Position numbers and translations under genes: made by a program. Shown piece after piece: positions 33,524 through 41,880 of a DNA stretch of 53,587 nucleotides. Numbering within the stretch: the stretch's first letter is position 1; each line of letters opens with the position of its first letter. The notes beneath the pieces were generated by a model. That model saw only the letters and a program-made list of their open reading frames with translations. It did not search any database and was not told the origin of the DNA. The stretch covers positions 1 to 53,587 of the forward strand of contig JASUSA010000016.1 in NCBI GenBank assembly GCA_030446305.1, written 5' to 3'. The stretch is from Clostridiales bacterium. Its GTDB lineage: Bacteria > Bacillota > Clostridia > Peptostreptococcales > Acidaminobacteraceae.

Positions 33524-33626
33524 ACGAGATACTCCTTAAGTCAAATCCTGTTGCATACATTGTCGGCATAAACTCAATAGATTTGTACTGAGCGATTTCC
33601 TGCTGATAGAAAGGCTCCTCTTTCAT
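33516..33626 (-). CDS. Possible 36-residue leader peptide of the CPBP gene
   Basis: Starts MKEEPFYQQEIAQYKSIEF and ends SISFE, overlapping the TTG start of the CPBP gene by eight bases. AGGG lies three bases before its ATG. A promoter fits just upstream on the minus strand: TTGCAA, 17 bases, TATAAT. The position suits translational coupling or a leader. There is no homology to call on, so it stays tentative. Confidence 0.35.
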   Translation of the reverse strand: MKEEPFYQQEIAQYKSIEFMPTMYATGFDLRSISFE

Positions 33627-33746
33627 GTACCCTTCATATTATATTGAAAATTATATGCCGTTGCAAGTTCAGCTGTTTGCTGCAAATGACCTTTGCACTT
33701 TGTACTTCACAATGTCAAGCACCTAGTAGATCAATAGTTGCATTAA

Positions 33747-33775
33747 AATAACAGCGAAGATAATCCGCTGTTATT
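33747..33775 (-). terminator. Possible terminator of the diguanylate cyclase gene
   Basis: AATAACAGCG and CGCTGTTATT form a perfect 10-bp stem with a nine-base loop. The following T tract on the minus strand is short (TTTTAATG), so efficiency is uncertain. Confidence 0.5.
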
Positions 33776-33796
33776 GATGTTCGATATTTCGCTAAC

Positions 33797-35029
33797 TTAC
33801 TCAACCCCGGAAACGGATGCCGCCATTTCCGCGCTTCCTGAAAATACGCTGTTTCGTCCATTGGCCTTAGCACTGTAAAGCATCTTGTCAACCGATTTCA
33901 GGGTTTCGTCTATGCTCATCATGCGATTGGCTTCAATAACGCCAATGCTAATGGTCAGTGTTAATTCCGGCAATTGTGTATACGCACTTTCCGATACAAT
34001 TCGGCGAAGTCTCTCCGCTGTTTTACGCGCTTCATCCAGTGCTGCATTTGGCAAAAGAACGAGAAATTCTTCGCCACCCCACCTGCCGACATCATCAAAT
34101 CCTCTGATATTGTCTCGAATGCAATGCGATAAGTGCCTGAGCACTGCATCACCGGCAGTATGTCCATATCGGTCATTTACATTTTTAAAATGATCCACAT
34201 CTATGAGCAATATCGAAAAAACGGTACCAACATTCATCAATATATGATGCTGATCGCGAATAAGCGATTCAATTTTACGCCGATTATAAATACCTGTCAG
34301 TGCATCTGTCGATGCAAGTGCTTCCTTTTTCTCCAGTTGTATTGCCAGTGTTCTCGTCTCATTATAGGCTTCATGTGCACGCTTGTTGACAATCATGTGC
34401 TCAATGGCAAACGCCAGCAAAAGTGTAAGCACTTGCGAGAGTGCAAACAGAAATGATTGTACATCATCACACTCACCATAATAATTCAAAACCGGGCGGC
34501 AATAAAGCAACCATCCTATTCTGATTAGATGCATCATTGCAAAACCGCTTACAGCACCCTGAACCCCCATCGTAAAGGCGCGGTAAAAAGCAGTCGTTCG
34601 CCATCGAAGCCGCCACGCAATATACGCATACACCGGCATTGTAAAACCCGATGAAAGAAGCATTATGTAACGTACTGAAAATCGGCTGTATGTAAAATAA
34701 ATTATAACAATCGTAAAAAACGCTAAATATGCAAACATCTCTTTTTTGTGAACAGTCGCTTCCGCAAAGGTCAATACACCAATGCCAAAAGTACAAATTC
34801 CAAATAAAACAAGTATGTTCGGCAGTGCAATCCCCGCAAAACTCGACAGTTGATCTGCAAATAGAAAAAGTATCAAAGCGATTGCCGAAATTGCAAATGA
34901 TACGGCCATATCACGAATGCCCTGATAGCGTTTGCCATACTTTACCCATAGAAAAAGAAGCACTACTGTACAAACCCATCGGATAAGTATGAAAATCTGA
35001 ACAACGGTATTCATATCCAATTGTTTCAT
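33797..35029 (-). CDS. Membrane diguanylate cyclase (GGDEF)
   Basis: A 410-residue protein with about six N-terminal membrane helices (residues 8-215), a short helix and a GGDEF domain. The domain starts at STDALTGIYNRR, has LLIDVDHFKNVNDRYGHTAGD, and the active-site motif RWGGEEF. The inhibitory RxxD site (RGFD) lies exactly five residues before GGEEF, so product inhibition by c-di-GMP is expected. It makes c-di-GMP from GTP, which fits a motile organism with two chemoreceptors. No c-di-GMP riboswitch was found in the window. Confidence 0.93.
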   Translation of the reverse strand: MKQLDMNTVVQIFILIRWVCTVVLLFLWVKYGKRYQGIRDMAVSFAISAIALILFLFADQLSSFAGIALPNILVLFGICTFGIGVLTFAEATVHKKEMFAYLAFFTIVIIYFTYSRFSVRYIMLLSSGFTMPVYAYIAWRLRWRTTAFYRAFTMGVQGAVSGFAMMHLIRIGWLLYCRPVLNYYGECDDVQSFLFALSQVLTLLLAFAIEHMIVNKRAHEAYNETRTLAIQLEKKEALASTDALTGIYNRRKIESLIRDQHHILMNVGTVFSILLIDVDHFKNVNDRYGHTAGDAVLRHLSHCIRDNIRGFDDVGRWGGEEFLVLLPNAALDEARKTAERLRRIVSESAYTQLPELTLTISIGVIEANRMMSIDETLKSVDKMLYSAKANGRNSVFSGSAEMAASVSGVE

Positions 35030-35158
35030 AGACTATTCCTTTAATGATTATTTTAGTATCAATTTACTATTATAACCTATTTTATGCCATTATCATGCCT
35101 ATGAAAAGTAGTTTTCTTATCCCAAACCTTGCAATTGTGTAATGTTTGTGTCATTTTA

Positions 35159-35194
35159 AAACGCCTGCAAAATAAATGTACTTTGCAGGCGTTT
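35159..35194. terminator. Terminator after the aldo/keto reductase gene
   Basis: AAACGCCTGCAAA (35159-35171) pairs with TTTGCAGGCGTTT (35182-35194), 13 bp with a ten-base loop. It lies between the reductase stop and the start region of the diguanylate cyclase gene. Confidence 0.75.
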
Positions 35195-35222
35195 CCCATT
35201 TGTCTTAATTTACGGATATGCA

Positions 35223-36344
35223 TTAGCTTTCGAGCAGTTCAACCGTTTGCTTTAATGCATCAATAATCTTGATATGCTGCGGACAAGCGGTCTCACACTG
35301 ACCGCAGGCAATGCATTGAGATGCGAGGCTGCTGTTATAGGTTGCAAAGCCATATTTACGCTTGGCCGTTGCCAAATCATCATAGATGTAATAAAGATTA
35401 ACCGCATCAAAAATCTTTGGAATTGGGATACCTTCTGGGCAGTCTTTCACACAGTACTGGCAGTCTGTGCACGGGATATTGTCAATTTTATCCAGCTCTT
35501 TCTGAACGTTTTGAATAATCTGCTGTTCACCTTGATCCAGCGGCTTAAATGATTTCATATAAGAAAGATTATCGTTCATTTGTTCTATTGACGACATACC
35601 GCTTAGCACGGTTATAATGCCTTCAAGTGATGCTGCAAACCGAACAGCCCAGGAAGATACGGATGCACTTGGTGCATATTCTAGAAAATAACGGTCCAGT
35701 CCCTTTGGCAAAGACGCCAAGACACCGCCTTTGACAGGCTCCATAATAATCACTGGCTTCCCGTGCTTCCTTGCAACTTCATAGCATTTTCGCGATTCAA
35801 TTGCGTAACTTTCCCAATCGACATAGTTAATTTGCAATTGAACAAATTCCATTTCAGGGTGTTTCGTCAGAAGCTCATCCAGTACAGCTGCTTTGTCATG
35901 AAACGAAAATCCCAAATGCTTGATCAAACCTTTAGTTTTTTGTGTTTCAAGAAACGACCAGATATCATAATCATCAAAATACTTGGTTCGGTCATCACCT
36001 AGATTATGAAGAAGAAAGAAGTCAAAGTATCCTGCCCCTGTTCTTTCAAGGGAAGTCCAGAACATTTGCTTTGCTTCCTCAGCACTTTTGGCACCAGCCC
36101 ATGCAGGCAGTTTTGTAGCCAACTGAAATGAATCCCTTGGGTATCGATCCACTAAAGCAATTTTAGCCGCTTCCTCGGATTTGCCATTGTCATAGCCATA
36201 AGCTGTATCAAAATACGTCATGCCTTCTGCCATAAAGGCATCTACCATCGCTTTTGTCTGTTCAATATCAATTTCACCGTCACGTTTCGGCAAACGCATT
36301 AATCCAAACCCTAATTTGCGAATGTCTTCACCTAAATACGTCAT
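35223..36344 (-). CDS. Aldo/keto reductase fused to a 2x[4Fe-4S] ferredoxin domain
   Basis: A 373-residue oxidoreductase. The N-terminal TIM barrel has the AKR tetrad: Asp and Tyr in YFDTAYGYDNG, Lys in LATKLPAW and His in FLLHNL. The C-terminal part carries two cluster motifs, CTDCQYCVKDCPEG and CIACGQCETACP. Such fusions are common in Clostridia, and the ferredoxin part may replace or channel NADPH electrons. The substrate is unknown. Monocistronic; GGAGG lies before the ATG. Confidence 0.93.
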   Translation of the reverse strand: MTYLGEDIRKLGFGLMRLPKRDGEIDIEQTKAMVDAFMAEGMTYFDTAYGYDNGKSEEAAKIALVDRYPRDSFQLATKLPAWAGAKSAEEAKQMFWTSLERTGAGYFDFFLLHNLGDDRTKYFDDYDIWSFLETQKTKGLIKHLGFSFHDKAAVLDELLTKHPEMEFVQLQINYVDWESYAIESRKCYEVARKHGKPVIIMEPVKGGVLASLPKGLDRYFLEYAPSASVSSWAVRFAASLEGIITVLSGMSSIEQMNDNLSYMKSFKPLDQGEQQIIQNVQKELDKIDNIPCTDCQYCVKDCPEGIPIPKIFDAVNLYYIYDDLATAKRKYGFATYNSSLASQCIACGQCETACPQHIKIIDALKQTVELLES

Positions 36345-36473
36345 TCGATTCCCTCCTTACACTTTGTCTCTAGCAATATTATACTCTTTTTACAAGGTAT
36401 TTCAAACAAAGGGCAAGCATAACGGTCTGACAGATCCTGTGTGATGCACCTTACATGGCATTAAGCAATTGAC

Positions 36474-37208
36474 TTAGTCTTCTTTCACTTCATTTGTCAC
36501 GACCTGAACAATACCTTTTTTCCAAAGAATTCTTGCAATACCAATGGCGATTGGCAACATGAGCAGAATGGCAACACCCTCTAGACCACTGATGAGAATA
36601 CCGGTTATAACCGTAATTGAAACAATGACAACCGGAACAATCATAATGAGCAGCTTATTTTTAATGCGGAACGACCCTTGCTCAGGACCAAGAATCCCTA
36701 AGAACATCCCACCAAAGAGTGCCGGCAACATATAAGAGGTCGCGCTCTTGACAAACGCTGTTTGAAAGAGCGGTTGAAGTGGTACCAGCAGCAATACGCC
36801 AAGTGCGATAATCAGCATTGTCAATATAGAAGAAGCTGCCACGGCAACGGTTGCAATTGCATCGCCCTCAGGCGTATTCTGATCGGCTTTTGCCAATTTT
36901 AATGCATTGAGCACACATGGCAGTTTTAGATTCAGAATATTTCCCGTCAAGAATGTCAAATAACTTGCTGAGCCAAGGATCGGCGTATAGCTGATAACCT
37001 CAGAAATACCGATGGGGATAAAGAGCGCCATAACGCCTATACCGCCTTTTAGAATTGCAGAAAGCGGTGGAAAACTATCATAGGCTAAGGCAATTGCAAT
37101 TGGAATGAATACCATATAAAGAATAGCTATCAAAGCACCTATACGGCCAAAGCGATGCACCCAGTTCGTGTAGTCATCAAGTATAACGGTTTCTTTTTTC
37201 TCTTTCAT
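36474..37208 (-). CDS. Gate/nucleoside-recognition-like membrane protein
   Basis: A 244-residue membrane protein with about six to seven helices (ALIAILYMVFIPIAIAL; GVMALFIPIGISEVISY; SILTMLIIALGVLLLVPL; LLIMIVPVVIVSITVITGILI). GISEVISYTPILGSASYLTFLTGNILNLKLPC resembles the Gate domain of SpmA/B- and YjiG/H-like proteins. It is the last gene of the M20D-DUF5058 operon and starts ten bases after the previous stop. Inference: a transport component for the amidohydrolase substrate. Confidence 0.75.
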   Translation of the reverse strand: MKEKKETVILDDYTNWVHRFGRIGALIAILYMVFIPIAIALAYDSFPPLSAILKGGIGVMALFIPIGISEVISYTPILGSASYLTFLTGNILNLKLPCVLNALKLAKADQNTPEGDAIATVAVAASSILTMLIIALGVLLLVPLQPLFQTAFVKSATSYMLPALFGGMFLGILGPEQGSFRIKNKLLIMIVPVVIVSITVITGILISGLEGVAILLMLPIAIGIARILWKKGIVQVVTNEVKED

Positions 37209-37218
37209 GATCTCCCCC

Positions 37219-37941
37219 CTATCCTAATAATGCCTGCCAGCCAACGGAGGCAATCATTGATAACAGCAGCGTTACAGCCAGTACAAAATTACTGAGCCAG
37301 TGAATTTTAAATTGTTTGATTAATAAAGTCATCAACAGTGTAATCAGCGCACTTGTAAAGAGCGTTGCCGCACTGACGGCATCGCCAAAGATCATAACGG
37401 GGAGAAAGACCGATGCAAGTGTCAGCATGAAACAGCTGCTCATAACAATTCCCCATGTGCTGTCTTTTTTCTCCCGTGCAGCCATAAGCCCTGTCGTCAT
37501 TTTTTTCCCAAATGGCAGCAACACTAAAAATCCGCCCAGTATACCAATGGTCATTACAATCATAATGACTGAAAAAACTTGAGGATCATTCGCTTCAGCC
37601 ATTGCTGCGACATTGGCGTAAGACATGCCCTTTGAAGCGAGATCGGCTGCCATCAGTTCATAGCCAACGGAGCCAAGTACTGAAAGGCGCCACCACGGCC
37701 ATGGAATCCCCATGACTGCTGACAGTGAAAAAAAGCCAATAACAATGGCAATACTTGGCACCAGTGTGAATGCAAGGCTAGATTTGATAACATCATTGAC
37801 CGTCGAACGATCGATCCCGAGTTCAACACAGCGTTTATAACTGCGCTTTAAAAATATTGCCGCAAAACCCAAAATATAGAGCAGGCCAATAATGACGAGC
37901 CCATAAAGCAGTTTACTGTTTGAAATTTCATAAAAAGTCAT
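37219..37941 (-). CDS. DUF5058-like membrane protein
   Basis: A 240-residue membrane protein. It starts MTFYEISNSKLLYGLVIIGLLYILGFAAIFLKRSYKRCVELGI, which I recognise as the DUF5058 pattern, followed by about five more helices. Function is unknown. It lies 15 bases after the M20D amidohydrolase gene and 10 before the second membrane protein, so the three are one operon. The pair probably forms a transporter for the substrate or product of the hydrolase. Confidence 0.78.
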   Translation of the reverse strand: MTFYEISNSKLLYGLVIIGLLYILGFAAIFLKRSYKRCVELGIDRSTVNDVIKSSLAFTLVPSIAIVIGFFSLSAVMGIPWPWWRLSVLGSVGYELMAADLASKGMSYANVAAMAEANDPQVFSVIMIVMTIGILGGFLVLLPFGKKMTTGLMAAREKKDSTWGIVMSSCFMLTLASVFLPVMIFGDAVSAATLFTSALITLLMTLLIKQFKIHWLSNFVLAVTLLLSMIASVGWQALLG

Positions 37942-37956
37942 CTGTGTGCCCCCTCT

Positions 37957-39168
37957 CTATGCTTCGCTGTGTTTATCCAGCCATCTTATCGCAGCATAAG
38001 CGTATACAGCGGCTCCCGTTGATAAGACGCTTTCGTCGAAAATGGCTTTTGGATGATGCTGTGGAAAGCTGTAGCCCTCATCAGCATTGCCTGCAGATAA
38101 TCCCAGCATCAATGTCGGTACTTTTTCACTGACATAAGCAAAGTCTTCAGAACCGCTCATCTTACCACCGCCTGTTAAAACGCTCATATCAAGCAGATCG
38201 CTTTCCGGCAGCAATTCTTTCAAAATTTCCTTAGCTGAATCAACAAGTGCCGCATCATTATTGAGTGCAGGACACCCATCGACAATTTTCACTTCAGCTG
38301 TTGCACGCAAGGCTTCAGCTGTTGCCTTGGCAATTGCCTCTAGGCGTTCTCTGACAAAAGTACGCGTTTCCGGTTCATAAGTTCGAAGTGTCCCATACAT
38401 GTGTGCTGTATCCGGTATAACATTTGAGGTGGTACCGGCTACAAATTTGCCAATTGTCAGTGCCACGGCCTGACCCGGCGCCAGTTCTCTGCTGTGGATC
38501 GTTTGAATTGCCTGAAAAATATGCGTTGCAGCATTGATGGGATCGACGGCATTATTCGGCATAGCGCCATGCCCGCCCTTTCCTTGAACATGAATCTCAA
38601 ACCAGTCTGATGCAGCTGCAGTCAAACCGGCTTGCGAAACGATCACTTTACCTGCAGGCAGCGGAAAGCCTGTCATCACGTGAATCATCATCGCCGCATC
38701 GACATCCGGCGCTGTTAAAACACCCGCTTCAATCATGTTCTTTGCACCTGCTAAGGTTTCCTCTGCCGGCTGAAACATTAACTTCACCTGTCCCTGAATA
38801 TCGGCTTCCATCTCTTTAAGTAATTTAGCAGCGCCCAGAAGCATTGCCGTATGCAGATCATGACCGCAGGCATGCATATTGCCATTCGTTGATTTAAACG
38901 GTACATCAGCCGATTCTTCAACCGGCAGCGCATCCATATCGCCTCTGATTAAAAATACTTTACCCGGGCGAATGCCGCCTGCAATGGCGACAATTCCTGA
39001 TTTTCCACAATCCTGAGGTTCATATCCCATCTCGACAAGCTTTGACTTTACGAAATTTACCGTGATCGGCAACTCCAGTGAAAGCTCCGGATTCTGATGC
39101 AGGTATCGCCTAAATGCAACGAGTTCTTCCTGCATTCCCCTTGCTGATTCCAATAGTTTTGCTTTCAT
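37957..39168 (-). CDS. M20D amidohydrolase
   Basis: A 403-residue zinc amidohydrolase of the IAA-amino-acid hydrolase/carboxypeptidase group. It shows HQNPELSLELP, NMHACGHDLHTAMLLGAAKLL (metal Cys and His), MFQPAEETLAGAKNMIEAG, GSEDFAYVSEKVP and a terminal FPQHHPKAIFDE. It cleaves N-acyl amino acids or short peptides. AGGAGG lies 12 bases before ATG 39168 and six before TTG 39174, so the start may be the TTG. It is first in an operon with two membrane proteins and divergent from the regulator at 39320. Confidence 0.92.
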   Translation of the reverse strand: MKAKLLESARGMQEELVAFRRYLHQNPELSLELPITVNFVKSKLVEMGYEPQDCGKSGIVAIAGGIRPGKVFLIRGDMDALPVEESADVPFKSTNGNMHACGHDLHTAMLLGAAKLLKEMEADIQGQVKLMFQPAEETLAGAKNMIEAGVLTAPDVDAAMMIHVMTGFPLPAGKVIVSQAGLTAAASDWFEIHVQGKGGHGAMPNNAVDPINAATHIFQAIQTIHSRELAPGQAVALTIGKFVAGTTSNVIPDTAHMYGTLRTYEPETRTFVRERLEAIAKATAEALRATAEVKIVDGCPALNNDAALVDSAKEILKELLPESDLLDMSVLTGGGKMSGSEDFAYVSEKVPTLMLGLSAGNADEGYSFPQHHPKAIFDESVLSTGAAVYAYAAIRWLDKHSEA

Positions 39169-39319
39169 GTTCAAAATTTTCCTCCTCATTTTATGACATT
39201 TATGGTCACATCCTTTAATAAACCTTAACAAACATATTAATTTTCGTCAATGTTTTTCTAGGTTTAGGTTACCGTCTTTCATTGAATAATGGTATACTTG
39301 CTACAAGGAGTTGATTTTT

Positions 39320-40666
39320 TTGATCGTAAAATTGGGCTTAATCATTTCTGAAAGTCATGTTGTATACATTAGAGAAATGCAGCAAAAACTCGAACGCTAC
39401 TGCCAAATGCAATTATGCGTCATCAAGGATTTTCCGGACATCGTCAATTGCTATTTAAAATATTACAACGACGTCGATGCCTTTATCCTCAGCGGACCTA
39501 CCCTTAGCAATTATCTCAATAAAAACATTGATCCAATTGACAAACCCTGCTATGTCATTTATGACGATGATGCCAATATTTTAAAGCATCTTTTCAAGCT
39601 CTTTGTCAATCATCCGGAGATTGAAAGTTCACGCGTCTACTTTGATTCTGCCAGTGATAATATGATTGAAACGCTAACAGAAATATTTCCCGCAGACAAA
39701 AGACCCTATGTCTTTCCTTTTTTTGAAGAAGATCTTGATCTGTATGCAGAAAGAATATTTCAAAAGCATTTGTCGCTTTGGCAGAACAATCAAATCGACT
39801 TGTCTGTCACACGCTTCGGTATGCACATTGATCGAATGACAGCTGCCGGTATGCGCTGTTATTTTGTCGAGCCATCTGAAAAATACGTCTATAATTTGCT
39901 AATGCAGGCCATTAATCATGTCAAACTTGAAAAGCTCAGTGCCAATAAGATCGTCGTCGGCTATATCACATTTGCACCTGACGAACGCCTTTCTCAGGAC
40001 AATTTTGAACGTGATTACTATATTGACAAGCTCTATCAGGAAACAATGTCTTTCGCCAAAACTTCAGACTACGAGTTCGTCATCCAGCAGCGGGAAGAAG
40101 TCATTGCCATGTTTTCAACATTTGAAGAAATTGCGCTCATTACCAATGACTTTACAAACTGTCAGCTGCAACTGCACTTCAAAGACACTATTCGAAAAAA
40201 AATCGCCATCGGATACGGCAGCGGCCAAAACATAACACAGGCAAAGACAAATGCCGTGACTGCGCTGAACAATGCACTTGAATCCGGCGGTGACAAAAGC
40301 TATTTTGTCGATGACGACCACAGGGTTTTCGGTCCACTGGAAGCAGGTGAACGACTGTTATATTCAAATCAGCCAAATGGCGCAATCATGCGCCTGTCAA
40401 ATGATTTAAACATCAGTAGCGCCTACCTTCAAAAATTGATCGCCTACGCTGCAAAAAATAAAACGAATCGCCTTGCTACTGACGAAATGGCATCACTTTT
40501 AGATATTGCACTTCGTTCCGCTAACCGCATCTTAAACCGTATTGTCGATCAAGGCGGTGCCGTTGTCATGACAGAAAAAAAACAAGCGTCCAAAGGACGC
40601 CCTAAAAAATATTATCAAATGCTGTTTTTAGATTCTAATGGCAACCTCATTCGATTTCAGGTTTAA
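39320..40666 (+). CDS. Putative multidomain transcriptional regulator of the M20D operon
   Basis: About 449 residues. The N-terminal half resembles PrpR_N-like ligand-binding regions (DVDAFILSGPTLSNYL; an FFEEDLDLYAERIF segment). The middle has a degenerate GGDEF-like pattern as in CdaR-type regulators (KKIAIGYGSGQNITQAKTNAVTALNNAL). The C-terminus looks like a winged helix (LATDEMASLLDIALRSANRILNRIVDQGGAVV, then KGRPKKYYQ). Start TTG 39320 has GGAG nine bases upstream; the TTG at 39311 abuts it. It is divergent from the amidohydrolase operon across about 150 bases, with a TATACT -10 near 39293. Its role as that operon's regulator is inference. Confidence 0.7.
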   Translation: MIVKLGLIISESHVVYIREMQQKLERYCQMQLCVIKDFPDIVNCYLKYYNDVDAFILSGPTLSNYLNKNIDPIDKPCYVIYDDDANILKHLFKLFVNHPEIESSRVYFDSASDNMIETLTEIFPADKRPYVFPFFEEDLDLYAERIFQKHLSLWQNNQIDLSVTRFGMHIDRMTAAGMRCYFVEPSEKYVYNLLMQAINHVKLEKLSANKIVVGYITFAPDERLSQDNFERDYYIDKLYQETMSFAKTSDYEFVIQQREEVIAMFSTFEEIALITNDFTNCQLQLHFKDTIRKKIAIGYGSGQNITQAKTNAVTALNNALESGGDKSYFVDDDHRVFGPLEAGERLLYSNQPNGAIMRLSNDLNISSAYLQKLIAYAAKNKTNRLATDEMASLLDIALRSANRILNRIVDQGGAVVMTEKKQASKGRPKKYYQMLFLDSNGNLIRFQV

Positions 40667-40686
40667 CCGTTTTTCTTAAAGATTCA

Positions 40687-40729
40687 AAAATCCCCCACCT
40701 AAAACATTTGTGTTCTGGATGGGGGATTA
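40687..40729 (+). terminator. Terminator between regulator and macro-domain gene
   Basis: AATCCCCCACC (from 40687) pairs with a complementary GGATGGGGGATT arm (with a mismatch) ending at 40729. It may serve both convergent genes. Confidence 0.65.
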
Positions 40730-40730
40730 A

Positions 40731-41198
40731 TTATCTGAAAAGTACCAGTATAACCTTAAGGTCTGCGTCAGTGATACTGTCTAAAATCGCATTGACCGCG
40801 ACTTCAAGCGCTTCCGCCTTCGGATAACCATATGCACCTGATGAAATCAGTGGAAAAGCAATCGACTTTAAGCCATGTCCCTTTGCAAGTGCAATCGATT
40901 TTTTATAACACGATGTTAAAAGGGTACGTTCATTTTGCGTACCGCCACGCCAAATTGGTCCAACGGTATGGATGACATGCGCCGAAGGCAATTGATAGCC
41001 AGCCGTTATCTTCGCATCGCCAACTGCGCAGCCATTTAAAAGTCGGCATGCCGCCAAGAGCTCCGGTCCGGCCGCTCGGTGAATCGCACCGTCAACACCG
41101 CCTCCTCCCAGCAAAGATGGTTTGGCCGCATTGACAATCGCATCAACGCTAAATCTCGTGATATCACCTCTTACAATTTCCAGAGACATATTTTTCAC
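40731..41198 (-). CDS. Macro-domain ADP-ribose hydrolase
   Basis: A 155-residue macro domain. [34 protein letters not shown] is the ADP-ribose pocket, and [12 protein letters not shown] and [20 protein letters not shown] complete the site. It removes O-acetyl groups from O-acetyl-ADP-ribose or reverses ADP-ribosylation. AAGGAG precedes the ATG. It ends at VILVLFR, about 15-20 residues earlier than YmdB-type proteins (about 177), so the last helix is missing, with the stop lying against the terminator. Whether this affects activity is unknown. Confidence 0.92.
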   Translation of the reverse strand: MKNMSLEIVRGDITRFSVDAIVNAAKPSLLGGGGVDGAIHRAAGPELLAACRLLNGCAVGDAKITAGYQLPSAHVIHTVGPIWRGGTQNERTLLTSCYKKSIALAKGHGLKSIAFPLISSGAYGYPKAEALEVAVNAILDSITDADLKVILVLFR

Positions 41199-41267
41199 TC
41201 CTTTTATTGTTCGTCATTATCATCATACCACTTCATATGATTTGTGCATTAAAAAAACTTCCGGTAC

Positions 41268-41296
41268 TTGACAAAAATCACCAGAAGTCATATAAT
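41268..41296 (+). promoter_or_regulatory. Perfect consensus sigma-A promoter of the DUF6323-DUF6179 operon
   Basis: TTGACA (41268-41273), a 17-base spacer and TATAAT (41291-41296). Both hexamers match consensus exactly. The transcript would have a leader of about 100 bases before the ATG at 41404. Confidence 0.8.
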
Positions 41297-41359
41297 TAAA
41301 TTTAAACGTACTAATTTTTTCAACAAAACAGCAATCCCATGTTACAATAAAATGATAGC

Positions 41360-41390
41360 ACATTTGGATCGTTTTGTCAAATGTTTTTTG
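41360..41390 (+). promoter_or_regulatory. Attenuator-like stem in the DUF6323 leader
   Basis: ACATTTG (41360-41366) pairs with CAAATGT (41378-41384), followed by T5-6, immediately upstream of the AAAGGAG ribosome site. An AT-rich seven-pair stem before the gene could be a weak attenuator or only local structure. Confidence 0.35.
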
Positions 41391-41403
41391 AAAGGAGTTC
41401 TTT

Positions 41404-41880
41404 ATGCCGCTCAACGCGATTGATCTCGTCCCTAGACATTTAAAAACCACCGTCCCGCAATTAATGACGCTTAATGACATAACCGCTCCCTACGGTTTAG
41501 CTTTGACGCAGGCGGATGCGGCACTGCTGTTAGCCACACGCGACAGCGCTTTAAAATCAACGGGAAGACTGGAATTCGGCAGTGGGATCATTGACAAAAT
41601 AATTGAAGCTTTTTATGATTCACCATATCTAATGGCATCGGAATACGTTGAAACACTCACCGATCTCATTGATGCCTTTTATTATTTTAAAAATGAACTG
41701 CACGACCGCATGGGGGATGATGCCCTTATTGCATTTATGCGAAGCGCTTATGACGATCCCTGTAACGGCGCTGTCACGCTGCTGACAGATTTAATCCTGC
41801 CATCACTTGCCTCTGCACTAGATCAGGGCATGCCTTTTCCCCGCGCTGCCAAATACGCCCTTTCGGAGGTTGAAAAATGA
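41404..41880 (+). CDS. DUF6323 family protein
   Basis: A 158-residue soluble protein. The stretch YGLALTQADAALLLATRDSALKSTGRLEFGSGIIDKIIEAFYDSPYL and YVETLTDLIDAFYYFKNEL match my recollection of DUF6323, an uncharacterised clostridial family found beside DUF6179. It is predicted to be all-helical, without signal peptide or membrane segment. AAAGGAG lies six bases before the ATG. Its stop overlaps the next start (ATGA), so the two proteins are probably made together and may form a complex. Function unknown. Confidence 0.8.
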   Translation: MPLNAIDLVPRHLKTTVPQLMTLNDITAPYGLALTQADAALLLATRDSALKSTGRLEFGSGIIDKIIEAFYDSPYLMASEYVETLTDLIDAFYYFKNELHDRMGDDALIAFMRSAYDDPCNGAVTLLTDLILPSLASALDQGMPFPRAAKYALSEVEK

